A stretch of 26,331 nt of DNA. Origin: Desulfuromonadales bacterium (GTDB lineage Bacteria; Desulfobacterota; Desulfuromonadia; Desulfuromonadales; BM103). Made by a program: the position numbers and the translations under genes. The stretch is taken from contig JAUWTX010000005.1 of assembly GCA_030614505.1 (NCBI GenBank), positions 1 through 26,331 of the forward strand, given 5' to 3'. Shown piece by piece: positions 8,517 to 16,345 of this stretch (within the stretch, counting starts at the first letter, position 1; each line of letters starts with the position of its first letter). The notes under the pieces were generated by a model that searched no databases, was not told the origin of the DNA, and saw only the letters and a program-made list of their open reading frames with translations.

Positions 8517-9473
8517 ATGCACATATACCATTTGCGAAAATTGTCTCTCTTTTTATGCTTGCTCGGTGTCTTGGCTGGATGCAGCTCCGAGCCTGTTGAT
8601 GAAAAGGTCTTGCCACTGATCCAGATCAATGATCAGGAGGTTACCAAGGCTGGCTTTCTGGCCGAGTTTGAGAAAAGCCTGCAAAAAGACCAGCCTCTGA
8701 GCGGGATAGAACGCGAGGAACTGCAGCGATCCTTTCTGGTGCAGCTGATTGATCGCAAATTGATTCATGGCGAAGCCAGGCGGCTCAAGGTTTCTCTCAC
8801 AGAAGCTGATGTTGAAACAGCTCTGGAGGGTTATCGTCAGGATTACCCGGGGCATAGGTTTGAGGCAATGCTTCAGGAGCGGGGTTTAACACTGCAATCC
8901 TGGCGTGTGGCCCTCAAGGAAAATTTGATCATGGAGAAACTTCTTGATCAGGCGGTCTATTCCAGAGTAACAGTTACGGAGATGGAGGTGGCCGCATACT
9001 TTGAGGCCAATCGAAGCCAGTTTGATCGCCCGGCCCAAGTGAGGGCTCGTCAGATCGTTGTAGCAGAAGAAGCTACAGGCCAGGAGGCTCTTGGTCTGCT
9101 GCGCCAGGGGCAGTCCTTCGCGGACGTTGCCATGGAATACTCCCTGTCACCTGATGCTGAACAGGGTGGTGATCTCGGTTTTTTCGCCCGCGGTGAAATG
9201 CCTCTGGAATTTGATGAGATTGTTTTTGATTTGCCGGTAAAACGTCTGAGTGACCTGGTCCAGAGTGAGTATGGTTATCATATTTTCCTGGTCGAGGAAA
9301 AACGCAAGGCTAAGCGCCTCAGTAAAAAGGAAGCGACAGAAGAGATCATGTCGATTCTCGAGGGGCGCAAAAAGGAAGAGGTTTACCTGGCCTGGCTACA
9401 GGATCTGCGAGCTCGTGCCGTGATCGCCGTGGACTGGGCTCAGCTTGAAGTGAACGACAAAAAGGACAACTGA
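8517..9473 (+). CDS. Parvulin-type peptidylprolyl isomerase, lipoprotein
   Basis: This is an envelope folding factor anchored by lipid. From ATG 8517 the protein has 318 residues, with a short basic N-terminus, a hydrophobic core and the lipobox LAGC at 19-22, so the mature form starts at Cys22. Residues about 35-155 are a SurA-N-like helical chaperone region (AGFLAEFEKSL, LVQLIDRKLIHGEA). Residues about 175-275 are a parvulin domain with RARQIVV, GQSFADVAMEYSLSPDAEQGGDLGFFARGEM and the HIFLV strand, so the catalytic fold looks intact. The frame extends up to TTG 8454, but that would bury the signal peptide. There is no Shine-Dalgarno close to ATG 8517; the only strong one (8486-8490) is about 27 bases away inside a small hairpin. 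It sits between mfd and the SurA-like gene in a probable operon. Confidence 0.88.
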   Translation: MHIYHLRKLSLFLCLLGVLAGCSSEPVDEKVLPLIQINDQEVTKAGFLAEFEKSLQKDQPLSGIEREELQRSFLVQLIDRKLIHGEARRLKVSLTEADVETALEGYRQDYPGHRFEAMLQERGLTLQSWRVALKENLIMEKLLDQAVYSRVTVTEMEVAAYFEANRSQFDRPAQVRARQIVVAEEATGQEALGLLRQGQSFADVAMEYSLSPDAEQGGDLGFFARGEMPLEFDEIVFDLPVKRLSDLVQSEYGYHIFLVEEKRKAKRLSKKEATEEIMSILEGRKKEEVYLAWLQDLRARAVIAVDWAQLEVNDKKDN

Positions 9474-9486
9474 GGAAAAGGACACC

Positions 9487-10434
9487 ATGAAACATTTCGG
9501 AATTGCACTGTTGTTATTCTGTAGCATCGGCTTGAATTCAGCTGCTGCAGAAGTCGTCAGCCGTATTGCGGCAGTTGTTAATAAGGATATCATCACAACC
9601 TACCAACTTGACCAGAAGTTACGTGAACAGCTTGCCAAACAGGAACGGCAACCGTCTCCCGTGCAAATGGGCGCTCTGCGCCAGGAACTGCTCTCCCGTA
9701 TGATCGAGGAGACATTGGTTCAGCAGCGGATCACGGCCCTTAAACTGTGTGTTTCAGAGGATGAGATTGAAACGGCTCTGCTGGATGTGCAGAAGAAAAA
9801 CCAGCTGACCCGTGAGGAGTTAGAAGACGCGGTCCTTGTTCAAGGGATGGAGATCGATGTGTATCGCGAGAACCTGAGAAAACAAATTCTGCGCTATAAG
9901 CTGATTGGCGAAGAGGTGCGCAGCCAGGTTGATGTTCCTGAACGGGAAGTCGTGGAATATTACCGTGCCCATCTGGATGATTATCGCCTGGCCCCTGAAA
10001 TCCAGCTCAGCGCCGTGACCTTTCCCGTGTCGGAAAAAGCGTCTGGTCAGGAACGTCAGCGGATTCGCGAGATTGCCGATGAAGTTCTGGATCGTCTGGG
10101 TCAGAATGAAGACCTGACCCAAGTGGTGGCCAGCTACAATGAAACTTATGGCGTTACAGGTGGAGCGTTGGGTCGTTTTGCCTACGGTCAGCTGGTTCCT
10201 GAATTTGTCGAGGCGGTAAACGGGGTTGAGATAGGAGGGCTCAGCAAGCCTGTGGAAACCTCTAATGCAATACAAATTCTACGGGTTGATGACCGGTTCC
10301 CGGGTGGTCTGCGACAGTTTGATGCCGTTAAATATGAAATCCACCAGATGATTCTGGATCAGAAGACCGACTCCCGCATCAAAGAATGGACCCGGGCTCT
10401 TAAAGTAAAGTCATTCATTGATATCCGACTATAA
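9487..10434 (+). CDS. SurA-like periplasmic chaperone / peptidylprolyl isomerase
   Basis: This is a predicted periplasmic chaperone for outer membrane proteins. The 315-residue protein has a signal peptide ending in AAAE near residue 21-22, then the typical SurA opening VSRIAAVVNKDIITTYQLD, a SurA-N helical region to about residue 155 (LRQELLSRMIEETLVQQRI, LRKQILRYKLIGEEV) and a single parvulin-like domain (about 170-270) with TGGALGRFAYGQLVPEF. Compared with the upstream lipoprotein it lacks the usual R-A-x-x-I-L opening (it reads EIQLSAVTF), so isomerase activity may be reduced. E. coli SurA has two parvulin domains; this one has only one. The ATG at 9487 has GGAAAAGG about 6 bases upstream, and only 13 bases separate it from the preceding gene, so the two are co-transcribed. 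A strong terminator follows. Confidence 0.88.
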   Translation: MKHFGIALLLFCSIGLNSAAAEVVSRIAAVVNKDIITTYQLDQKLREQLAKQERQPSPVQMGALRQELLSRMIEETLVQQRITALKLCVSEDEIETALLDVQKKNQLTREELEDAVLVQGMEIDVYRENLRKQILRYKLIGEEVRSQVDVPEREVVEYYRAHLDDYRLAPEIQLSAVTFPVSEKASGQERQRIREIADEVLDRLGQNEDLTQVVASYNETYGVTGGALGRFAYGQLVPEFVEAVNGVEIGGLSKPVETSNAIQILRVDDRFPGGLRQFDAVKYEIHQMILDQKTDSRIKEWTRALKVKSFIDIRL

Positions 10435-10488
10435 TCCCGGAAACGGTCGTTGGATCGGAAAATCTATACAGGCTCTCGATGCACCTGA

Positions 10489-10524
10489 AAAAAAGCCCCC
10501 CGGCTGTTGACGGGGGGCTTTTTT
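10489..10524. terminator. Strong bidirectional intrinsic terminator
   Basis: The stem GCCCCCC/GGGGGGC (10495-10501 with 10512-10518), plus one inner G-C pair and an 8-base loop, is flanked by six A's on the left and six T's on the right. It therefore ends both the nadA-mfd-PPIase-surA series (plus) and the PilZ gene (minus). Confidence 0.95.
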
Positions 10525-10544
10525 GTGTCTGCGTAAGTTGTTGT

Positions 10545-10904
10545 TTACTGTTTGACGGCATTTATCAAGGCATCAAAATGTTTTTGGTAGGTGCAACGGT
10601 CTGCTTCGTCAAATTCAAGAAACATGACACCGCTGGTGCAAAGGTCATCGGTCTCCGGCTGGGAGTTGATTACCCGGCCGTTGATCTGGACCAGGTCGTT
10701 GTCGAGGCCGAGCGTGATACGTAGTTGTTGCCCTGGCTCAAAGAACTGACTGGTTTCCAGGCGTAGCCCGGTTTTACTGACATTGAGAGTGCGGGCCAGG
10801 CCGCGACCGAGAACTGCACCGGTGTCAGAGATAACCTCGTAGTCAAGAAAGTTCAGGGCATAACGGCGCTCTGCCTGGCGGCGCTCGAACAGATCGTCAC
10901 TCAT
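10545..10904 (-). CDS. PilZ domain protein (predicted cyclic-di-GMP receptor)
   Basis: This is a small cytoplasmic PilZ-domain protein, expected to bind cyclic di-GMP and pass the signal to motility, exopolysaccharide or another target that cannot be told from here. The protein has 119 residues. The ligand motif RxxxR is present near the N-terminus (Arg9 and Arg13 in ERRQAERRYAL) and the second motif NxSxxG at 41-46 (NVSKTG), followed by the expected beta-barrel with GVMFLEFDEAD. I chose ATG 10904, because GGAG lies 7 bases upstream and it places the RxxxR motif at the usual distance; ATG 10940 is in frame but adds an unrelated hydrophobic stretch. It is a single-gene unit between a divergent promoter region and the shared terminator. 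Confidence 0.9.
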   Translation of the reverse strand: MSDDLFERRQAERRYALNFLDYEVISDTGAVLGRGLARTLNVSKTGLRLETSQFFEPGQQLRITLGLDNDLVQINGRVINSQPETDDLCTSGVMFLEFDEADRCTYQKHFDALINAVKQ

Positions 10905-10940
10905 CAGATATTCTCCAATCAACACAATGAAGTCTAGCAA

Positions 10941-10969
10941 AGTATAACCGCTTCAGACCGGTTTGAAAA
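10941..10969 (-). promoter_or_regulatory. Possible PilZ gene promoter with inverted repeat in spacer
   Basis: On the minus strand TTTTCA (10964-10969), 17 bases, TATACT (10941-10946). The spacer carries an inverted repeat, AACCG/CGGTT (10946-10950 and 10959-10963), which could be an operator. The -35 is weak (4/6). Confidence 0.4.
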
Positions 10970-10999
10970 CAGCTTTCCTTTTTCCAAGCACAAATCAGG

Positions 11000-11029
11000 T
11001 TGAGGACCTTTTCCCGCTTGGGCTATACT
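11000..11029 (+). promoter_or_regulatory. Probable pdxA promoter
   Basis: TTGAGG (11000-11005), 18 bases, TATACT (11024-11029). The predicted start is near 11036, about 40 bases before the pdxA ATG. Confidence 0.5.
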
Positions 11030-11075
11030 GTAGGTTCGTGCTCAGAATGGGGCCTTTTTGAAGGCAGAGAGTTTT

Positions 11076-12125
11076 ATGGAAAAGCCACTTATCATAACCA
11101 TGGGCGACCCGACTGGCGTCGGTGCGGAAATTATTGTCCAGGCCGTTCGTGCGGGCACCTTTGCCGATCTTGCTCGACCGCTGGTCGTTGCCGGCGACCT
11201 GGGGGTGATGCAGAGAGCTGCAGATGTCTGTGGTTGCGAGTTCCGTGTGCAGTCGGGTTCAAGATCGCCGCTGGCTTCAGATGAAATTTTCCTGGACGAT
11301 TTTTCTCTGCCGGTGCATAGGCTTTCCAGGCTTGATCTTGCACAGCAGCGATACGGTCAGCCGGATGCGTCCTCCGGACGCGCCATGGCGGATTACATCT
11401 CCTGGGCCTGCGATGTCTGCATCGACGGTGATGCCGCCGGTATGGTGACGGCACCGATCAACAAACAGGCGCTACAGGCTGCCGGTGCGGATTTTCCAGG
11501 ACACACCGAGCTGCTGGCATCCCGGTGCCAGGTTGACGAAGTCGTCATGATGCTGGCCGGCGAACGCTTGAGGGTGTGCCTGGTAACCACCCACTGTGCA
11601 TTGCGTGAGGTGCCGTTGCGGCTAACAACAGAACGTATCCTGACGACTATGCGTATTACAGCAACCGCTTTGCAGAAACAGTTTGGACTGGAGCAACCAC
11701 GTCTGGCGGTTCTGGCTCTCAATCCCCATGCCGGTGAAGGTGGTTTGTTTGGTGATGAGGAAAAACGTCATATCGTTCCGGCCATCGAAGCGGCCCGGGC
11801 CGAAGGCCTCGATGCCAGCGGGCCGCATAGTGCGGATACCCTCTTCTGGTTTGCCTCGCAGGGACAATACGATGCGGTGATCTGCATGTACCACGATCAA
11901 GGATTGATTCCACTGAAATTGTTGCATTTTGATGATGGTGTCAATGTCACCCTCGGCCTACCGATTGTGCGCACCTCCGTTGACCACGGTACAGCTTACG
12001 ATCTGGCCGGGACAGGTCAGGCCAGTCCGGCCAGCCTGATTGCTGCCGTTAAGATGGCCGTCGAGATGGCGGAAAAACAGGAACGCGGGACGCGGGACGC
12101 GGTACGAGGAAATCAAGGGCTTTGA
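11076..12125 (+). CDS. pdxA: 4-hydroxythreonine-4-phosphate dehydrogenase PdxA
   Basis: PdxA oxidises 4-hydroxythreonine-4-phosphate with NAD in the DXP-dependent route to pyridoxal phosphate, in the cytoplasm. The 349-residue protein opens with ITMGDPTGVGAEI, and carries the metal-binding histidines in GHTELLA, NPHAGEGG and MYHDQGLIPLK, and the phosphate-binding region near DHGTAYDLAGTG, all canonical. I chose ATG 11076, which gives the standard N-terminus; TTG 11058 is in frame but unnecessary. The last 14 residues (336-349, ERGTRDAVRGNQGL) are encoded by a GC-rich heptamer repeat that overruns the normal end of the gene; the conserved family sequence stops around AVEMAEKQ. uvrA follows after 89 bases. 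Confidence 0.96.
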   Translation: MEKPLIITMGDPTGVGAEIIVQAVRAGTFADLARPLVVAGDLGVMQRAADVCGCEFRVQSGSRSPLASDEIFLDDFSLPVHRLSRLDLAQQRYGQPDASSGRAMADYISWACDVCIDGDAAGMVTAPINKQALQAAGADFPGHTELLASRCQVDEVVMMLAGERLRVCLVTTHCALREVPLRLTTERILTTMRITATALQKQFGLEQPRLAVLALNPHAGEGGLFGDEEKRHIVPAIEAARAEGLDASGPHSADTLFWFASQGQYDAVICMYHDQGLIPLKLLHFDDGVNVTLGLPIVRTSVDHGTAYDLAGTGQASPASLIAAVKMAVEMAEKQERGTRDAVRGNQGL

Positions 12126-12173
12126 CCCAGGTGCTTTTGACCTTCGCGTCCCTCGTCCCGCGTTCCGCGTCCC
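12080..12173. repeat. GC-rich heptamer inverted repeat spanning the 3' end of pdxA
   Basis: The left arm is built from 7-base units (GGAACGC, GGGACGC, GGGACGC, GGTACGA) at 12080-12107. The right arm (12145-12173) contains, in reverse complement, GGGACGC, GGAACGC, GGGACGA and GGGACGC. Bases 12080-12101 and 12145-12166 can pair over 22 positions with one mismatch, around a 43-base loop. The left arm lies within the pdxA frame and supplies its last codons. It may act as a terminator or mRNA-stabilising hairpin, but no T-tract follows. It looks like a dispersed intergenic repeat element. Confidence 0.85.
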
Positions 12174-12214
12174 TAGTTTGTCTTAAACAGAAGAAACGTT
12201 ATTCATAAAACACT

Positions 12215-15028
12215 ATGGTAGATAAAATCGTCATCAAAGGTGCTTGCGAGCACAACCTGAAGAATATCGATGTTGAAATTCCACGTGATCAGCTGGTGGT
12301 TATCACCGGGGTCTCCGGCTCCGGCAAGAGCACCCTGGCTTTCGATACTATCTATGCTGAGGGGCAGCGCCGTTATGTTGAGAGTCTTTCGGCCTATGCC
12401 CGGCAATTTCTCGAACAGATGGACAAGCCGGATGTCGAGAGCATAGAAGGCCTGAGCCCGGCCATTTCCATCGAACAGAAATCCACCTCAAAAAATCCTC
12501 GCTCAACTGTGGGCACTGTAACCGAAATCTATGATTATCTGCGTTTGCTTTATGCCCGAGTCGGCCGGGTACATTGCCCGTCCTGTGACAAGGAGATTGC
12601 CTCACAAACGGTTGAGCAGATGGTCGAGCAGGTTCTCCGCTTGCCGGAAAAGAGCAGGTTGCTGCTGCTGGCACCGCTGGTCAGGGGGCGTAAAGGGGAA
12701 TATCGCAAGGAGCTGCGCCAATTGCAGGCTGATGGTTTTGTGCGAGTGCGCATCGACGGCGAGATGTTCGAACTGGGCGAAGAGATTGTCCTCGACAAAA
12801 ACAAGAAACACACCATTGAAGTGGTTGTCGATCGGCTTGTGGTCAAAGATGGTATTACCAGTCGATTGGCGGATTCGCTGGAGACTGCTTTGCGGCTTGG
12901 TGAAGGCCTGGTGCGGGTCGAGGTTGTTGGCGGTGAAAGTCTGCTTTTTTCAGAGTGGCATGCCTGTGTGGATTGCGGTATTTCCATTCCGGAGATGACC
13001 CCGCGCATGTTCTCCTTCAACAACCCGTATGGCGCTTGTCCAGACTGTTCCGGTTTGGGTACGCGCATGTATTTCGATCCCGATCAGGTTGTCCCCAACC
13101 GCCAGCTGTCGCTGCGGGAAGGGGCTATAGCGCCCTGGTCGACCCGAACCGGCTATTACTACCAACAGGTACTGGAAGCGCTGGCAGATTTTTATAAGTT
13201 TGATATCCGGACACCCTTTGCTGAGCTGGCAGAGCACGTCCAGAAGGTTCTCCTGCACGGTTCGGGCAAAGAGGAGGTGCAATTTTTCTACGACCAGGCA
13301 AATCGTCGGCACTTCTATAACAAGCCCTTTGAAGGGGTGATCCCGAACCTTGAACGGCGTCTGCGCGAAACTGATTCCGACGCGACCCGCGAGAAACTCG
13401 AACAGTTCATGAATATCATGTCTTGTCCGAGCTGCCAGGGTGCGCGACTTAAACCGGAAACACTCTGTGTGCGGGTGGCCGGCCGCAATATCCAGGAAAT
13501 CTGTTCACTGAGCGTCACGGACGCGGAAGCCTTTTTTGCCCAGCTTGAGCTGCCGTCTAAAGAGGCGGAAATCGCCCGGCGGGTCCTCAAGGAGGTTTGT
13601 GAGCGACTCTCCTTCCTGGTCAATGTCGGCCTTGATTACCTGACCCTTGACCGAACCTCCGGTACCCTCTCCGGCGGTGAGAGCCAGCGAATTCGGCTGG
13701 CGACACAGATCGGCTCGTCGCTGGTCGGGGTTCTTTATATCCTCGACGAACCCTCAATCGGGTTGCACCAACGGGACAATCGACGACTGCTGGAAACAGT
13801 GAAGCGTCTGCGCGATCTGGGCAATACCGTGTTGGTGGTTGAACATGATGAGGAAACCATTCTAGAGGCAGACCATGTAATCGACATGGGACCGCGTGCC
13901 GGCCGCCATGGCGGACAGGTGGTTGCTCAGGGGACTCCCCATGAAATCCTGAACCACCCCGACTCTCTGACCGGTGATTATCTCGCCGGTCGCCTGATGA
14001 TCCCGCTACCGAGTGTGCGACGGAAAGCTACAGGGCAGCTGAGCATCAAGGGTGCCACAGCCAATAACCTCAAGGCCATTGATGTTGATATCCCCCTGGG
14101 TGTCATGACCTGTGTCACCGGCGTCTCCGGATCCGGGAAATCATCCCTGGTGCTCGACACCCTGCACAAGGCTCTGGCCCAACGGCTCTATCGTTCCCGG
14201 GAACGGGCTGGCCCGGTTCATGCTATCGAAGGCCTCGATCTGCTCGACAAGGTTATCGATATCGACCAGTCGCCGATTGGTCGCACACCGCGCTCCAACC
14301 CGGCCACTTATTCAGGTCTTTTTACCGATATTCGTGACCTGTTCGCCCGCTTGCCCGAAGCGAAAATGCGTGGTTACAAGCCTGGACGTTTCTCCTTTAA
14401 TGTCAAAGGCGGTCGTTGCGAGGCTTGTCAGGGCGACGGCATTCTGCGCATTGAGATGCACTTTCTGCCCGACGTCTATATCTTGTGTGAGGCGTGCCAG
14501 GGGGCTCGCTACAACCGGGAGACACTGCAGGTCAAGTACAAAGGCAGGACGATCGCGGATGTGCTCGATATGACAGCCAACCAGGCCGTGGAGTTCCTGG
14601 CGAATATTCCACGGATCAAGCGCAAGCTGGAAACCTTGCGTGACGTTGGCCTTGGCTATATCAAGTTGGGGCAGAGTGCCACCACCCTTTCCGGTGGCGA
14701 GGCGCCGCGCATTAAACTAGCCAAAGAACTCAGCAAACGTTCCACTGGCCGGACCATCTATATTCTTGATGAACCGACCACCGGACTGCATTTTGACGAT
14801 ATCAGCCGTCTCCTCAATGTCTTGCAGCGCCTGGTCGAGTCGGGCAATAGCGTGGTGATCATCGAACATAATCTGGATGTCATCAAGACCGCTGATCATG
14901 TTATAGATCTCGGTCCCGAGGGTGGCAGCCGCGGCGGAGAAGTAGTTGTCTGCGGGACACCGGAAGAGGTTGCCCGCTGTGCAAAGTCCTACACAGGGCG
15001 CTACCTGCGTTCTTATCTGACCCTCTAA
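12215..15028 (+). CDS. uvrA: UvrABC excinuclease subunit A
   Basis: UvrA is the damage-recognition ATPase of nucleotide excision repair; it loads UvrB and is recruited by Mfd. The 937-residue protein has the two ABC modules of the family: Walker A GVSGSGKST (32-40) and GVSGSGKSS (636-644), first signature LSGGESQR, two LDEP Walker B motifs, and zinc-binding cysteines (CPSC at 121-124, CVDC/CPDC, CPSCQGARLKPE, and CEAC/CEAC in the C-terminal finger). The second signature reads LSGGEAPR: residue 831 is Pro (CCG at 14705-14707) where UvrA normally has Gln. Everything else looks intact, so I regard the gene as functional. The ATG at 12215 gives the standard N-terminus, though its ribosome site is weak. 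A strong terminator follows. Confidence 0.97.
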   Translation: MVDKIVIKGACEHNLKNIDVEIPRDQLVVITGVSGSGKSTLAFDTIYAEGQRRYVESLSAYARQFLEQMDKPDVESIEGLSPAISIEQKSTSKNPRSTVGTVTEIYDYLRLLYARVGRVHCPSCDKEIASQTVEQMVEQVLRLPEKSRLLLLAPLVRGRKGEYRKELRQLQADGFVRVRIDGEMFELGEEIVLDKNKKHTIEVVVDRLVVKDGITSRLADSLETALRLGEGLVRVEVVGGESLLFSEWHACVDCGISIPEMTPRMFSFNNPYGACPDCSGLGTRMYFDPDQVVPNRQLSLREGAIAPWSTRTGYYYQQVLEALADFYKFDIRTPFAELAEHVQKVLLHGSGKEEVQFFYDQANRRHFYNKPFEGVIPNLERRLRETDSDATREKLEQFMNIMSCPSCQGARLKPETLCVRVAGRNIQEICSLSVTDAEAFFAQLELPSKEAEIARRVLKEVCERLSFLVNVGLDYLTLDRTSGTLSGGESQRIRLATQIGSSLVGVLYILDEPSIGLHQRDNRRLLETVKRLRDLGNTVLVVEHDEETILEADHVIDMGPRAGRHGGQVVAQGTPHEILNHPDSLTGDYLAGRLMIPLPSVRRKATGQLSIKGATANNLKAIDVDIPLGVMTCVTGVSGSGKSSLVLDTLHKALAQRLYRSRERAGPVHAIEGLDLLDKVIDIDQSPIGRTPRSNPATYSGLFTDIRDLFARLPEAKMRGYKPGRFSFNVKGGRCEACQGDGILRIEMHFLPDVYILCEACQGARYNRETLQVKYKGRTIADVLDMTANQAVEFLANIPRIKRKLETLRDVGLGYIKLGQSATTLSGGEAPRIKLAKELSKRSTGRTIYILDEPTTGLHFDDISRLLNVLQRLVESGNSVVIIEHNLDVIKTADHVIDLGPEGGSRGGEVVVCGTPEEVARCAKSYTGRYLRSYLTL

Positions 15029-15033
15029 ACGGA

Positions 15034-15067
15034 AAAAGCCGGCAAGGAATCACCCCTGCCGGCTTTT
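15034..15067. terminator. Bidirectional intrinsic terminator after uvrA
   Basis: An 11-bp stem AAAAGCCGGCA/TGCCGGCTTTT (15034-15044 with 15057-15067), 12-base loop, followed by ATTTG on the plus strand and a T-run on the minus strand. It ends uvrA and the convergent gene that stops at 15086. Confidence 0.92.
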
Positions 15068-15085
15068 ATTTGTCAATAATATATA

Positions 15086-15544
15086 TTAGTGTTGCGGGCT
15101 GACATCGCGGATCTGCGACATGTTGACCAGGTAGTATGCTTCCTGGTTTTGCAGTAGGAAAAAACCGCTCATCGCGTTGACAAAGTCGAAAAGACGGTTT
15201 CGCCCTTCCGGCATTTCAATGGTAATCGTGCCTGAAAGTTGTTCACCGCCGGCAAACTTGATGTCCACATCCTCGCGAGTCCCCAGAGAGTCATGAGCGG
15301 TCGCCGCCTCTGGTGGGTCGAAGCGGATATGCGTAATGGTCTGCTTATTGGTTACACAGAAAGCACCTGCCTCAGTACGAAAAGGGAAGAAGTCTTCCGG
15401 TTCCTTCATAAGGTCGAGCAGAGTCTGTTGCCCCATGTGGCTGTAGGCACTGGCGCTCAAGAAGACGACACCCTTCATGACAGAACCGTCGGCCTGAAAG
15501 ACAACAATGGGTAGCTCTGATTTTTCGACACGGTAGATAGACAT
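15086..15544 (-). CDS. Uncharacterised 152-residue protein with an internal duplication
   Basis: I do not recognise this protein. It has no signal peptide or membrane segment, so it should be cytoplasmic. Two halves look alike: residues 24-73 (GVVFLSASAY, then TLLDLMKEPEDFFPF, then FCVTNKQTITHI) and 104-148 (SGTITIEM, then RLFDFVNAMSGFFLL, then YYLVNMSQIRDV). Both have a beta strand, a helix with L-x-D-hydrophobic, an FF pair, and a strand ending in N-x3/4-I. This suggests a duplicated small beta-barrel-like fold. I chose ATG 15544, which has GGAG 8 bases upstream; the frame continues to 15637, but that segment crosses the rubrerythrin promoter and looks non-coding. It is divergent from rubrerythrin, so the two may share regulation. 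Confidence 0.75.
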   Translation of the reverse strand: MSIYRVEKSELPIVVFQADGSVMKGVVFLSASAYSHMGQQTLLDLMKEPEDFFPFRTEAGAFCVTNKQTITHIRFDPPEAATAHDSLGTREDVDIKFAGGEQLSGTITIEMPEGRNRLFDFVNAMSGFFLLQNQEAYYLVNMSQIRDVSPQH

Positions 15545-15586
15545 CGGGCAGCTCCAAATAAACAGAAGAAAAGAGATCGCATATGG

Positions 15587-15614
15587 TTGACATGATCTAT
15601 CAGACCGATAATAT
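15587..15614 (+). promoter_or_regulatory. Probable rubrerythrin promoter
   Basis: TTGACA (15587-15592), 16 bases, TAATAT (15609-15614). The predicted start is near 15621, about 40 bases before the ATG at 15663. Confidence 0.55.
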
Positions 15615-15662
15615 TGATCTACTTTTGTGTTTGTCAAACATTTTCATAGCGAGGAGAGAATT

Positions 15663-16172
15663 ATGGCTGAATTGAAGGGAAGTAAAACTGAAAACAACCT
15701 GCTAGAGGCGTTTGCCGGAGAGTCTCAGGCAAACCGCAAGTACCTGGCCTTTGCCGACAAAGCAGATGCTGAAGGGCATAAGCAGGTTGCCAAGCTGTTC
15801 CGTGCTGCCGCTGCTGCAGAGACGGTGCATGCCCATGCCCATTTGCGGGCCTTGGGTGGAATCAATAGTACGACGGAAAATCTGCAGGAAGCGGTCGATG
15901 GCGAAACCTTTGAATTTACCAGTATGTATCCGCAGATGATCGAAGAAGCTGGCAGCGAAGGTTTTGACGCTGCCTTGCGCAGCTTCTCCTTAGCCAACAC
16001 GGTCGAGAAGGTCCATGCAAAGCTTTACCAGACGGCTCTCGATACTCTCGGTAGCAACCCGGACGTTGATTACTACGTCTGCAAAGTTTGTGGTAACACC
16101 GTGGAAGGGGAGCCGCATGGTCCCTGCTCTGTCTGTCAGGCCGGGCCGGTGGCATTCTTCAAGGTCGACTGA
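15663..16172 (+). CDS. Rubrerythrin
   Basis: Rubrerythrin is a cytoplasmic di-iron protein that reduces hydrogen peroxide in anaerobes, taking electrons through its own rubredoxin-like centre. The 169-residue protein has the four-helix ferritin-like domain with ligands in GESQANRKY, AETVHAHAHL, IEEAGSEGF and ANTVEKVHAKLY, and a C-terminal rubredoxin-like domain with CKVCG and CSVCQ. All ligands are present. ATG 15663 has GAGGAGAG about 7 bases upstream and gives the family N-terminus (LKGSKTENNLLEAFAGESQA); TTG 15627 in the same frame lies in the leader. It has its own promoter and terminator and so is monocistronic. Confidence 0.96.
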   Translation: MAELKGSKTENNLLEAFAGESQANRKYLAFADKADAEGHKQVAKLFRAAAAAETVHAHAHLRALGGINSTTENLQEAVDGETFEFTSMYPQMIEEAGSEGFDAALRSFSLANTVEKVHAKLYQTALDTLGSNPDVDYYVCKVCGNTVEGEPHGPCSVCQAGPVAFFKVD

Positions 16173-16193
16173 TCTACATCCCGCTGCAATTGT

Positions 16194-16226
16194 AAAAGAG
16201 CCGGGCTCTGGATGCCCGGCTCTTTT
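16194..16226 (+). terminator. Intrinsic terminator of rubrerythrin
   Basis: A 13-bp perfect stem AAAAGAGCCGGGC/GCCCGGCTCTTTT (16194-16206 with 16214-16226), 7-base loop, T-run on the 3' side. Confidence 0.93.
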
Positions 16227-16345
16227 GTTGTAAACTCAGTAAACTCTGACTGGAAATTTTACAGAGAAATGATTATCCTATGACGAGTGGTGTCGTTATG
16301 GTTGATAATGCACCCTTGTTTTAAGTCTGCCGTTGAGGTGTTCTG

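Noticed and set aside
12550..13068. 172-codon minus-strand frame inside uvrA
   Set aside because: Ser/Thr/Arg-rich shadow of a clearly conserved UvrA region.
14699..14722. UvrA as a broken or pseudogene copy because of the altered second signature
   Set aside because: The frame is full length (937 residues) with all Walker motifs and zinc cysteines present, so a single substitution does not justify calling a pseudogene.
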